A DNA stretch of 64,000 bases from Sphaerolaimus hirsutus. Lineage: Eukaryota > Nematoda > Chromadorea > Monhysterida > Sphaerolaimidae. The stretch is taken from the NCBI GenBank assembly GCA_964036195.1, contig OZ038460.1, positions 4,467,504 to 4,531,503 of the forward strand, read 5' to 3'. Positions 24,801 through 31,501 of the stretch are shown here, one piece after another. The first letter of the stretch is position 1. Each line of letters opens with the position of its first letter. The translations under genes were made by a program, and so were the position numbers. The notes under the pieces were generated by a model. That model saw only the letters and a program-made list of their open reading frames with translations. It made no database searches and was not told the origin of the DNA.

Positions 24801-27800
24801 TGCCTTCCTGGATGAGGTTGGCACGGAGCGTCGTCCACAGCTCGTTTTCGCTGTGATACTTGCGGGCTTCCTCTTGAGCTTTTGCTTGTTGCTCGTTAGC
24901 GGGCCTCGGCCATTCGCCCATGTCGAGCGGGCCGTCCATGTCCAGCTGATACAGCATATTCTGTCTCCACCGGAAATCGTTCTCGTCCGGGGGGATGACA
25001 CACACGCTCATCGGTTCCGTGTGTGAAGGCGGATACGATGGCGGTGCATGTGACGACGCCGCGCCCGTTGTGATTACCTGAGCGTTGACAAAATTAGCGC
25101 TCGTTGCTTTGACAAAGGCTTTATTTTGTGAATTGTTTACCTGACGCCTGGCGGGTGCCTGTCTGGTAGGACAGAACGCCCCGTGATGCTGACCAATCTG
25201 GCGACAATAGTAGCAACTCAGTCGTTGAGTGCACTGTGCCGCTTGATGGCCTCTGCGCGTGCAGCGCGTGCACACATCGCCCAAAGCTTGCAACCGTTCA
25301 GTGCGCTCTCTCGGTGTGACGTATTGAGGGCAGTCGGTTGTGTAGTGCTCTTTGATGCCGCAGAACAAGCACTCGAATTTCGGCTTGCGATAGTCAGCAG
25401 CAGGTTGTGAGGACTGCTTTTGACTAATCGCTCCGATCGCCGGAGTTCTGGGAGGTTGAGTGGAATTTTTATTTTTTCCTTGTGATTTACCAACGTTAGC
25501 ATTGGTACCAGCAAAAGCAACCGTATTGTGAATAGGTTTTTGTTTTGAAAAGGTATTTTGTGATTTATTTCCTTTTTTCTTTTGCTGTTGCCAACCTCCT
25601 CCATTTTGTGGCTTTTTCAATGATGAATTTTGTGATTTCTGAACAACAGTTGAAGATTGTGAACTTTGTTGTTCAGTTTTCATCGCATCTAACCGAGCAC
25701 AAGCAATGGTAGTTAATGCATCAACAAACCTGACGACTGTGAGTTCGGTGTCGCCGGTTACAGCGGTGCGCATCGAATTCCGGTGTTCTTCTGTGACGGC
25801 AAGAACAATATTATCGGGAAGATAACCACGAATTATTCTCAACACTGCACCAGAATCGACACTCTCACCCCTTTCTTTAAGTTGATTGAGAGTTGACAAA
25901 AGGGTTCGTGTGAAATTTGTGAGAGAGTCTCCTCTTGACGAAGGCTTTTTGAGTGAATACAATTTATCCCAAAGGGCTGCTTGTACCCGATGCGTTTCAC
26001 CAAAGTTTGATTGTAACATGGTGACCGCTGTGATGTAATCTCGACCATCACCTTTTAATCCGGCCAGCAGTTCTGCTGCTGGACCGGTAAGGCTGAGCTT
26101 GAGGTATGTATATTTCATACCAGTTGACAAATTAGCTCGGTCGTGAATTTGAGCTCGAAAAATCTCCCACCAAGCTGCCCATTCCAACGGATCACCGTTA
26201 TATTTAGCAAGCTCGATTTTAGGTAACTTTAATAAAGTTTCCGGTTGTGAAGGTTGAGAACTACTTCCCATATTGACATCGTTGTAAGGGGGTTGTGAAG
26301 GGGGTTGAGTAGTTAAATCAACATTGACATTTGACTGACCTTTCAAGGAAAGTATCAACCTTTCCGCGGATTTGATTTGCGCTTGGGCGGTCGCCATCCT
26401 CGATTCCAGCTCATCCATGAGCATCATCGCGTTGTTCGAGCCCGAGTAGAGCGCGCGCTCCAATTTTGCGTTGGCGCTCTTTATCTCTTCGGCCACTCCG
26501 TCTTCGTCTCTGTCCAGGCTTGTGATGTAATCTTGGACAATAGTTGTGAATTTGTCCATAGCCGTAGACAGGTCCGAACGTTTCATCTCGGCTTGGTAGC
26601 CGTAGGCCTGAAGTAATTCTAATACTTCCTCCGCCGCGCGTATGTTTACGGCGGCGGGTTGTGACTCGTCTTTGACGATTTTAGGAATCGGTTTGGATGT
26701 GAAACGTAGCACTCCGTTGCGCACTCCAGTCAACGCCCGGCTATGTTGAGTCAACGGATGAGTTGTGTCGGACTCATCTACGTTGCTCACAGGCATAGCT
26801 GCGGCGGCGGCGGCGCCTCGCTGAGCGCGTACGCGTTCCTCCATAGCAAATCTCGATCGATTGATTGCTTATTAGCAAAGTGGTAGCTAGCTGTGAACGA
26901 AATAAAATAATAAAAATAAATATTTCGTTTCTTGTGACTTGTACTTGTAAAATCGTAAGTAAATATGCACGCGCTACTAACGATTTTGCGTCCAAAACCG
27001 TATTACCGTAACCTCGTGCATGTGACTCAGGCTGTGAAAAACAATTTCCAATGAAATTTCGCGCGAGACGACTTTATTAGAGTGACCAATTAGTTTAATT
27101 AGTCACCCTGCTCGCTGCGCCATGTAAAATAATACGGAACTTGTTGAAGTGACTTGTGAACCAGCTCCTATTCCTAACCGAGGAAGAGGACAAATGTGAA
27201 CGTATGTAAGTTGACGTGAAGCGTCGTCTCTAGTTGACGTTCCGTTATTTTATCAAATGTGATTAGTTGAGTTGAAGTGAATTGACGTGAGTTAGTGTGA
27301 AGCAAATTTAGATTGTTTACCAAAGGTTTTGACGAAAGTTTTTATTTAGACAATTAAATACAAAGAAATAAATGTAAATAAAATATATATAAAAATTATA
27401 CGTAAACAAAGGAATTAATTTACAACTAAATTAATTACTTAAATAAAACGTAAAAGAAGCTCTAATTACCGGAGAAATAAGGCAATTTAAAGAAGGCACT
27501 TAATTACGACAAAAGGCGACAATTAAGTGGCGCGGTTGTGAATAAAGCACCTCAAACAGCGCAGGTGTGAAATAAAGCACTGAGGTGACTTAAAGCACCA
27601 AGCGTTAAACTTAGCACCAAAAACAAGCGACTTAATAAAGTGACAAACGGCGCTTATTTAGATCCTAGGAAGAGATTCGTGTGAAGTTGACGAGGTTGCA
27701 AACACTGCTGATTTTAGCTGTGAAATCGGCTTTTAAGGGCCAGACCGATGGCGATTGGTTTGGCGCCAATCGGTCGGTTCTAATCTCCGATTTTTACCCA

Positions 27801-30800
27801 ACATTTCCAATTGTGAAAGTTCAATCCTTGCCCGCTCGCTTCTCCGATGAAAAGCGAGCTAAACTGGCAAGATAGTGAAAATGTGAGACAAGCCAGACAG
27901 CATTTGAAATGGCGCGCGGGCCCGGCCCCCCACTCGGGGCGGGCCCGCCGTTTAACATAAACATGACGGCATATTTGTGTGCTGCTTGTCAAGGAAATGT
28001 GGCGGAATGTGAGCAATGACTAAGATCTAAATATGTGAGCGATGTGAAGCGCACGTTGTAAACAACATCGCTTGAGATATTAAATGGCGAATGTGAAGAT
28101 GTTAAAATTGGAATGTAAATATGAATGAAGTCTTGATAAGTTGAATTAATTGAATATAAAAGAGAACATAAGAAAGTCAACTTAAATATTATAAGTTTTT
28201 TACATTTTACGATAATGTTACACAGGCGCCAGGCGCCATCCAAAACAAATGGAGAGGTACCATGGCGGGGAAACTTCAATGGCGCCATAGCATGGCGTCG
28301 GTATGGTGTCGTCAGGGATGTAGTGGGGATGGGATAAGCCCCAGAAAAGGTTACACCTGTCTAAAGATGTTCTGCGATTTTGGCCCGATCCAAAATCACT
28401 ACTACTTTCACCCTTTTCCTAACTTTCACATAAAAAAACCACCCCCTACACCTAGGGTTGGAAAAAAAACGTTTTTTTTAACTCGATGTTTAAAAATAAA
28501 AAAAACGTTGTTTTTTTAAAACGTTTTTTTTAAAAACGTTTTTTTTTAAAAGCTCCCAGATATGACCTTGTGTCAACATATATAGGTATATCAGTCAGTG
28601 GCAATACTCTGCGATGTTATATATGACCATATAATGGCTGTGGAGCCATGGGATAGCATTATAAGTGGTGATTTGTGTCAAAAAAATCCATTTTTCGTCG
28701 ACATATCGTTCGTATATCGCCTTATAGTCGAATGTTCGTGACTTCAGGTAAAGTTTGGCACGGAATACTGATCAAACAAGGTTATAAAAGGAGCTTGTTA
28801 CTTTGGGAGTGAATTTACACATTGTGGAGGTACATGGAAGCATATTACCTCAATATTATATAGTACAGCAGCATATGACGGCTTATTAACCCATGGTAGC
28901 ACATAGAAATAGATACTTTGATACTAAAAATGCCACAAAACCAATGAAAACAACCACCAATGTCAATTTGTGTGTGTAATTGCGCGCGTGCGCGCAAAAA
29001 TTTTGCAAAATACCTAGTGCTTAGTACAAAAAATTTCGGTCGATGTTTTTTTAAAAAAAACAAACATTTCGGATGTCATGTTTAAAAAAAACGTTTAAAA
29101 AAAACGTTTAAAAAAAACATCGGCCAACCCTACCTACACCCCCATCAAACCCCACCCCCTTAACCCCCCACCCACCAGCGTGCAGCCTAGACTTCCCCTT
29201 GGCGGCGGGCAGCTTGCCGCCCAAGCCGAGCTCGTCCTCGTCGCTGCTCGCGCCCGCCAGCGCCAAATCGAAGTCGTCTAACAGGTGCGTCGCTGAGGGG
29301 CCGGACGCGTTCCCTGGGGGGGGGGGGGGGTTGATTGTGGATGGTTTGAGTGGTTTCGTTGGCGGCTCATACAGTAGTTGACACAGGTGTGTGTCAACTG
29401 GTTTGTGTCATCTCGGATTTCGGCTTCACTTGTCGCACAGCGATGTTCGAATGAGCATGTTGAAAAATAAATATTATGGCAAGTGCACTGGAAGGTCGCT
29501 CTGCGACATGTGAAGCCGAAATCTGAGTTGACACAGACCAGCTGACACACACGTGTCAATTAGTGTGTGGGTTTATCGTATCATTTTTTAATTACTATCC
29601 CGTCAACGTATCATTTTTCTAAACTACTAGAGGTGTGCGTCATAGAGTTGAAATTTTGGGATGCGAAATCATAAATAACGACAATGCAGGTCCAAGTGAT
29701 TCCTTGCCATCTAGCTGTGAGAACTGAGTGAATACGAATAGCATGAATTTTGAAATGACCCTACAATTATCAAACACCTCTGACACTTCGTCGATCACGT
29801 TGTCGATCACCCCCCCCCCCTACCCTCGATTGCATTACTACAAAGCGCTCATACTCCAGTCTTGCGCTACCGAGACCATTCTATATGTGCGAATACAAGA
29901 GGTCCCATCGCGCACACTAGTTTTCACTCGAAATTTGTAAAACTCATAAATCAGCTTTGAACGCATTTGTGTTTTCTAGAATGAGTCACTTATAATCTCT
30001 GTCAACTGTAGTCGACCGACACCTAATTCTAGAAAACTCAAATACGTTCAAAGATGATTATGAGTTATGTGTGAAAATAGTGTGCGCAGGCACATACGCG
30101 CAAAAACCACCCCCCTCTACAAACCAGGTTTAGCCCTCACATTCGCAGGACCAACATGTCCTTGTCCCTGCACGAGTCCGTTGACAACTCCGACACCACC
30201 ATGTTCATCCCCATCATCGTCACTGTGAACATTGTAAGAAACCAATGGCTGATGCGCGGGTTTCTTCGCTGGAACAGGTACCCGTTCGTACGGCAGCAAT
30301 TTCGGCCGGCCAGTGGTCAATTTGGTGGTATGATTTGACCCGCCAGATTTGCCCGAGGGGGTGGAGCCTATTTTTGGGGAGGTTTGAGGTTAATTCGCGA
30401 GGTTCGAGGTAGGTAAACAGTGACAAAAACGGACCGTTTGATGTGGCAGAGGTTGAGGGCAACTGTTGGTAGCGACTCGAGCTGCTGGACTGAAAAAAAA
30501 GATAGAGGCTAGAAAAAAAGATAGATAAAACTGAAATACAGGCCACTCAAATCAATACAATGGTTCAAACCATTTACAATCAAATAAAATGTGGCATTGG
30601 CGCTACACACCAGTTGTTAATCGAATGTTAATTCAGATTTCAGTTAAAACGTTGCAACGTTTACCAGGCAATATTGCGGCTTGTGAATACAATGATTGTT
30701 GTGTGACACGTGAAAAAAACCTCCGAATGTCAACTAGTGATGTAGCTTCATTGCCGTATTGTCAACAATGAAAAATAATTCAGTCCACGTCCCGTGACTC

Positions 30801-30928
30801 GGCACACATCAATGTTAATTTAGAATGAACACCACGCGAAACTTTGAAACGAGACAGCGACCACGCCAGGAAATTATTTTAGTAAAAAATGAAAAACTCA
30901 CACTCATCGGCTTGGCTACATCCACCAT
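15883..30928 (-). CDS. Unrecognised low-complexity protein, 5 exons, BEL element in intron 4
   Basis: Exons 30902-30928, 30435-30489, 30125-30367, 29176-29313 and 15883-16016 sum to 597 nt: 198 residues plus stop, with phase consistent at all four junctions. The protein opens MVDVAKPMS, continues with a Ser/Thr/Lys-rich stretch, PLVSYNVHSDDDGDEHGG, an acidic LLDDFDLALAG-SSDEDELG patch and GGWGSEQELDLIPP near the end. No folded domain, signal peptide or membrane span is evident; it looks disordered. A splice acceptor lies 4 nt before the ATG, so a 5' non-coding exon is likely. Linking the last exon across the 13-kb intron rests on phase alone, so that exon could be mis-assigned. I do not recognise the family. 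Confidence 0.5.
16092..17193 (-). repeat. 3' LTR of the BEL/Pao element
   Basis: 1102-bp long terminal repeat, 3' copy relative to element transcription. On the plus strand it begins TGTAAAATAATACGG and ends GATAATGTTACACA. Differences from the other copy were seen near 16190, 16679, 16939 and 16945. Confidence 0.95.
17300..20824 (-). CDS. BEL/Pao DUF5641 tail plus chuvirus-like envelope glycoprotein
   Basis: 1174 codons. Residues of about 45-145 match the DUF5641-type domain that normally closes BEL/Pao pol. After an acidic, Gln-rich linker comes a hydrophobic leader (about residue 215-235), a large cysteine-containing ectodomain, a membrane span near residues 780-800 and an unusually long basic, Arg/Ser-rich tail of roughly 370 residues. 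The membrane-proximal half resembles glycoproteins of chuviruses (Jingchuvirales) and of their endogenous copies in arthropods, from family knowledge, not a search. It shares the frame of the integrase ORF and is separated from it by a TGA at 20852-20854. How it is expressed (splicing, read-through or re-initiation) is not visible. Confidence 0.75.
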   Translation of the reverse strand: MTDGSFNLTPSQIDKTYTLTPPRVNDVNCIDEIALNSVPEKDRDDITLLWDQIRHNREVLWYEWSRQYIDLLKDRAKNQRLKKGTINEAPKRGQVVLITDDKQPRGMWQMGRVHEIHVSSDGKIRAVTVLSSNGRRTRRSPSNLVPLEIDTEDGVEYKIDTDVKDDDNSQPSPDKGDDSQTDQSHQQSQSSQQDARRANPRRTCRYTGTYSFWGNVSHLMALTLLIQSKLANALTWTDQYHKTFNLCHKTRTGHAIQLPEKVTCHFPQVTAIEDIVVSIWTLRVQPQTTPIYRCFQQEHTIVTYMSLVGGKAMLPPEIIKNHRVTTYDCMIAYQNKTWKDEPLIKIGHALWSTNKSLHIDYCYFCHNLSNTVMNFHIEEGVVASLDGKKIVSEIQDLSHCNPQAGYCYDSDNGVSLWNATAFNKQCAFQEIGQFDAQYSQNHYIVEKLQAAFSVTWRSQQFPNNAECVPKDAKYIDQGSAFIQFLRYQLKKLKKPETEKAPLHFKLAPNLDVGVFHLLTARQQYEVDKIAHLEQKQFGSIWQQLCHIRQTQLDIIHAIVTFNPTLGLRALLGRQNLYAEWHGDILMFWDCKPVTAEIIYFQHEYNNTCYKFLPVKVKNHPHIMFVAPGTNDLITHSPIDHCLMKDHKYYQLNDNSWANENGPTNLHVTKLPIELIWAGSWKPFTLNVSGSPGVSMTDIAFSIMAAHHHFQNLQQLEQQVTRSVDYIATKSNDPKAVQAYIAGIGQGVGAYFEGVGKELGHIIHGSVTGGASALDTLLTGPLQTAVNIILIIITIACIGYIVYVYMQWRLVTGRGMLPDIKGFFRRKGRRDRNPNKWEPRPFSKEKSVSDGDVTARRNRQAASTNPLCQIKPSHNRQVRHSYLQSLSHPSNEYLHSNGFQDARYSLDRIPRSVIVPNAPKKSKWRRVRAGSQPAPSCESQPQSSSPNARLTVTEPVTTEVTMEDAIPDREPLQKRLKRFAGVAGLPGEQKSSHQTFSFIPQTFHKFNNINKKLVKSKVKRSKKIRDLPQTNTFTVRHRNRRDGRKSRSRSRSPSVPFDQVNSITSQCATSFTTSHVPLLSSQPLAASEQWQPTEPSKTIVDETDALRQAFERLAEESEKLPNWPGRPAGAPEDQAPGHGEGSQPEEDAVEPMDEHHEEGRENAGVEDADDLLPQE
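20852..22231 (-). CDS. BEL/Pao pol, C-terminal part (end of RNase H and integrase)
   Basis: 459 codons from an internal ATG, in a different frame from the upstream gag-pol frame. It begins in the RNase H/linker stretch ending NPADIASRG, then has an HHCC zinc-binding region (H-GHSGM, CVTCRKAE) and the integrase core with D, D and E in GIDYMGPL, IWSDNAP and GGVYERM. Without the frame break it would be one polyprotein with the preceding frame. A TGA codon ends it, after which the same frame stays open into the envelope ORF. Confidence 0.9.
   Translation of the reverse strand: MSKHCIQICKVATKDNPADIASRGCTFDQLMIETMWFTGPTFLAEPLTSTMLDISQYQAQPVTEELAKGDTHISQPLYAGAVTSQPVSQHDSQPANALAQQVPVNLDPNLSQNVTPQNPFVESRQRHIPSNPFEIDIRRFSTLSKLLRTVVYLLRVKTYWLNHMLKWDAWNNLLYCVTRVSHKEHRNPSLFYYLPKTGWLTTLVVTHFHELAGHSGMLHTLADLREHCWLSSAKQVVAKILRKCVTCRKAEGGPFTLPDFHTLPVTRTQSQIKPFQHIGIDYMGPLVYSQNGTRHSQHILLLTCFSTRAIHLESTNSVSTADTIMALTRFISRRGMPDTIWSDNAPAFKNCVKMLPDVKWHFITANSPWQGGVYERMVGLVKRLLKKACGRRCLTWHEFLTVMLDVEFSVNTRPLSYLSNTDIGAAILRPIHFLWGTPPPCYMDEKRELELDSTTIEPM
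22231..26844 (-). CDS. BEL/Pao gag-pol, N-terminal part (gag, protease, RT, start of RNase H)
   Basis: 1537 codons. Gag N-terminal region, then a DUF1759-type Pao gag domain (about residues 210-360), followed by three CCHC-like zinc knuckles (CLFCGIKEHYTTDC, CTRCTRRGHQAAQC and a variant third one). The aspartic protease has a DTG motif (FFDTG). The reverse transcriptase carries YVDN at the catalytic box, then a Peptidase_A17-type Pao region and the start of RNase H (FCDASKDGYAVCAY). Domain similarity leaves this frame at about 22325 and continues in another frame, so the last 30 or so residues are a frameshift tail. Start chosen at the first ATG after the primer site. Confidence 0.9.
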   Translation of the reverse strand: MEERVRAQRGAAAAAAMPVSNVDESDTTHPLTQHSRALTGVRNGVLRFTSKPIPKIVKDESQPAAVNIRAAEEVLELLQAYGYQAEMKRSDLSTAMDKFTTIVQDYITSLDRDEDGVAEEIKSANAKLERALYSGSNNAMMLMDELESRMATAQAQIKSAERLILSLKGQSNVNVDLTTQPPSQPPYNDVNMGSSSQPSQPETLLKLPKIELAKYNGDPLEWAAWWEIFRAQIHDRANLSTGMKYTYLKLSLTGPAAELLAGLKGDGRDYITAVTMLQSNFGETHRVQAALWDKLYSLKKPSSRGDSLTNFTRTLLSTLNQLKERGESVDSGAVLRIIRGYLPDNIVLAVTEEHRNSMRTAVTGDTELTVVRFVDALTTIACARLDAMKTEQQSSQSSTVVQKSQNSSLKKPQNGGGWQQQKKKGNKSQNTFSKQKPIHNTVAFAGTNANVGKSQGKNKNSTQPPRTPAIGAISQKQSSQPAADYRKPKFECLFCGIKEHYTTDCPQYVTPRERTERLQALGDVCTRCTRRGHQAAQCTQRLSCYYCRQIGQHHGAFCPTRQAPARRQVNNSQNKAFVKATSANFVNAQVITTGAASSHAPPSYPPSHTEPMSVCVIPPDENDFRWRQNMLYQLDMDGPLDMGEWPRPANEQQAKAQEEARKYHSENELWTTLRANLIQEGTDMETVEAKIRGFQQKRYEVYPHLNPNQMSSSVPLQPSHRPTVEVLSAQTGYGNPNTATRQQAEQECEFDFAPIVRLQVAQASLINKDAELNRVTDPLLIFFDTGCEYSYIKASVANEYNFENKGDVVLQMNVFATKTPVTVNTFLVEAVMPIYKHVDNKGNMLQIPLTLRAVDNLATYACPPPLSQDDKTVIYIVYGEHAQEQFAEPLELTEMTDEFCHKLCQPDVVIGQDYYWKFDIRPTEIELPSGLIIVESILGLMLGGNASSQSFVTTPDISPHQFMVSCSSHASSAVAVGQETLFQFHSLESIGITDDPLSHDDDIAEQLILESITLNPETGRYSVDWPFKSTIQELPTNNAEAFRRFLSLLKRFRKDPDLFATYAKVISDQLHKGVIEPVYGSQDGLQEHILPHQPVITPGRSTTCRIVYDGSAGKPSLNNCLFRGPVLTPLALGLMLRFRAGKVVLLADIEKAFLQIALHPKSRAFTKFYWLRDDTIPSHEDNIQMMQFTRVLFGLTCSPSILSTVIKYHLEVELAHMHPAETNERMKLELLLNSIYVDNLVISVDDDKYAIQLYRLIKAVFARANFNMREWMTNSPIVSEKIKPDDLNPKKSQYIKVMGLVYDHIEDTIAVPAPKKDFTLIVTATRRNLNKLLASTYDPIGVTAPALFRLKFRVSQIIQRCNITTWDELIEDPEADDLLDDLKRHLSSISQIKFPRSFHSFGIDVKAVTRPLELHVFCDASKDGYAVCAYLRQKAISPDKYGYEDDRYFSGFLTARTKLAPLPSKQGQPLTITRLELLGVTIGAQLIDYLHHELVELGGWKIHSNFSGPIVQLSSAGYIQQSRWLLLSTIGSQKSIH
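27107..27122 (-). other. Primer-binding site, probably for tRNA-Ser
   Basis: Immediately inside the 5' LTR the coding strand reads TGGCGCAGCGAGCAGG, complementary to a tRNA 3' end finishing CCTGCTCGCTGCG-CCA. That sequence resembles the T stem, acceptor stem and discriminator of eukaryotic serine tRNAs. The tRNA assignment is inference; the position and the TGG start are seen directly. Confidence 0.7.
27123..28224 (-). repeat. 5' LTR of the BEL/Pao element
   Basis: 1102-bp long terminal repeat, 5' copy relative to element transcription, near-identical to 16092-17193. The element promoter and RNA start should lie here; I could not place a TATA box with confidence. Confidence 0.95.
28225..28340. 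repeat. Half of a GGCGCC palindromic repeat split by the BEL insertion
   Basis: Sequence to the right of the BEL element is rich in GGCGCCA, CCATGGCG and GGCGCCATAG; the left flank (16060-16091) has the complementary style (GTGATGGAAAAGCGCCAG, AATGGCGC). Together they look like one older palindromic repeat into which BEL inserted. Similar GGCGCC repeats occur near 35320-35380, 43660-43730, 45120-45400, 55850-55910 and 58155-58215. Confidence 0.6.
28453..29132. mobile_element. TAGGGTTGG-family hAT-type element (AAAAACGTTT type)
   Basis: 680 bp, ends TAGGGTTGGAAAAAAAACG and CATCGGCCAACCCTA, flanked by 8-bp duplications CCTACACC at 28445-28452 and 29133-29140. The subterminal parts are runs of AAAAAACGTTTTTT; the middle is unique AT-rich sequence shared with the copies at 39971 and 43818. 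No transposase frame. Confidence 0.9.
29360..29575. mobile_element. TAGTTGACACA-family hairpin element
   Basis: Inverted repeat in intron 3 of the 198-residue gene, between TCGT duplications at 29356-29359 and 29576-29579. Arms contain GTGTGTCAACTGG, CTCGGATTTCGGCTTCAC and their complements. Same subfamily as 32689-32916 and 60809-61018. Confidence 0.7.
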
Positions 30929-31501
30929 GTCGCTGTAAAAGTAAAAGTAAACTTTTTTAATATGAAAAAGCGCACAGATAGAAAGCTGGTAGTAAAACAC
31001 GGCTGTGTAATTCGCGAACTGAACGCAAACAGGTGTTATAAAAATTTCGCATATAAACTTTTCTAAATCAGATCAGGTTTATTCAAAAAGTGAAATGTTT
31101 TAAATATTATAAATATGACCCTGATTAACAGAAAGGAATGACAAAAATACAAGCATAAAACTGGCACCTGGCAATAAGTGACATTTGGAAACGGAATGGC
31201 AAAACAAATGGAATAAAATGAAATCCAATAATTTTAGCAACTAGAAAATCTCTAAAAATCTGGTGAATAAAATAAAGGATCATTAGCTTCTTTGCTCTCA
31301 AGGCAGACCAGATTAAGGCACTAAAAATGTAAATCAACTGCAAACCACTCAAAAATTCCAGCACCAAAAAAAACTAAACCAAGCAGCACCCGAAATAAAT
31401 CACTGGGTCAGTCGTCAAAAACCATAGAAAATTACATGAATAAATATCAGACAAACCAATCTTTCTCAAAACCAGCCAATAAAAATGCACACTTTAAAAA
31501 A
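30929..31501. other. Intergenic interval between HGD and the 198-residue gene
   Basis: 573 bp on the minus strand from the HGD stop to the next start codon. AT-rich, no repeat family seen. Plus-strand TTTATT motifs near 31081 and 31655 are weak candidates for minus-strand AATAAA signals; only the first is downstream of the HGD stop. Confidence 0.4.

Larger units (their letters stand above)
16092..28224 (-). mobile_element. Complete BEL/Pao LTR retrotransposon with envelope
   Basis: A 12,133-bp element transcribed on the minus strand. Two 1102-bp LTRs (16092-17193 and 27123-28224) start TG and end CA and differ at only about four positions that I can find. Target duplications GGCGC flank it at 16087-16091 and 28225-28229, the 5-bp length usual for BEL/Pao. 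Order on its coding strand: LTR, primer site, gag, protease, reverse transcriptase, RNase H, integrase, envelope, LTR. It sits in intron 4 of the 198-residue gene, in that gene's orientation, inside a palindromic GGCGCC-rich repeat. Confidence 0.95.

Noticed and set aside
28453..29132. TAGGGTT ends considered as interstitial telomere sequence
   Set aside because: Only a single TAGGGTT per end and never in tandem; it is part of a terminal inverted repeat.
30220..30546. Open minus-strand frame of 108 codons reading through the 67-bp intron of the 198-residue gene
   Set aside because: Splicing from 30435 to 30367 gives a longer consistent frame with acidic, protein-like sequence; the read-through frame ends soon after.
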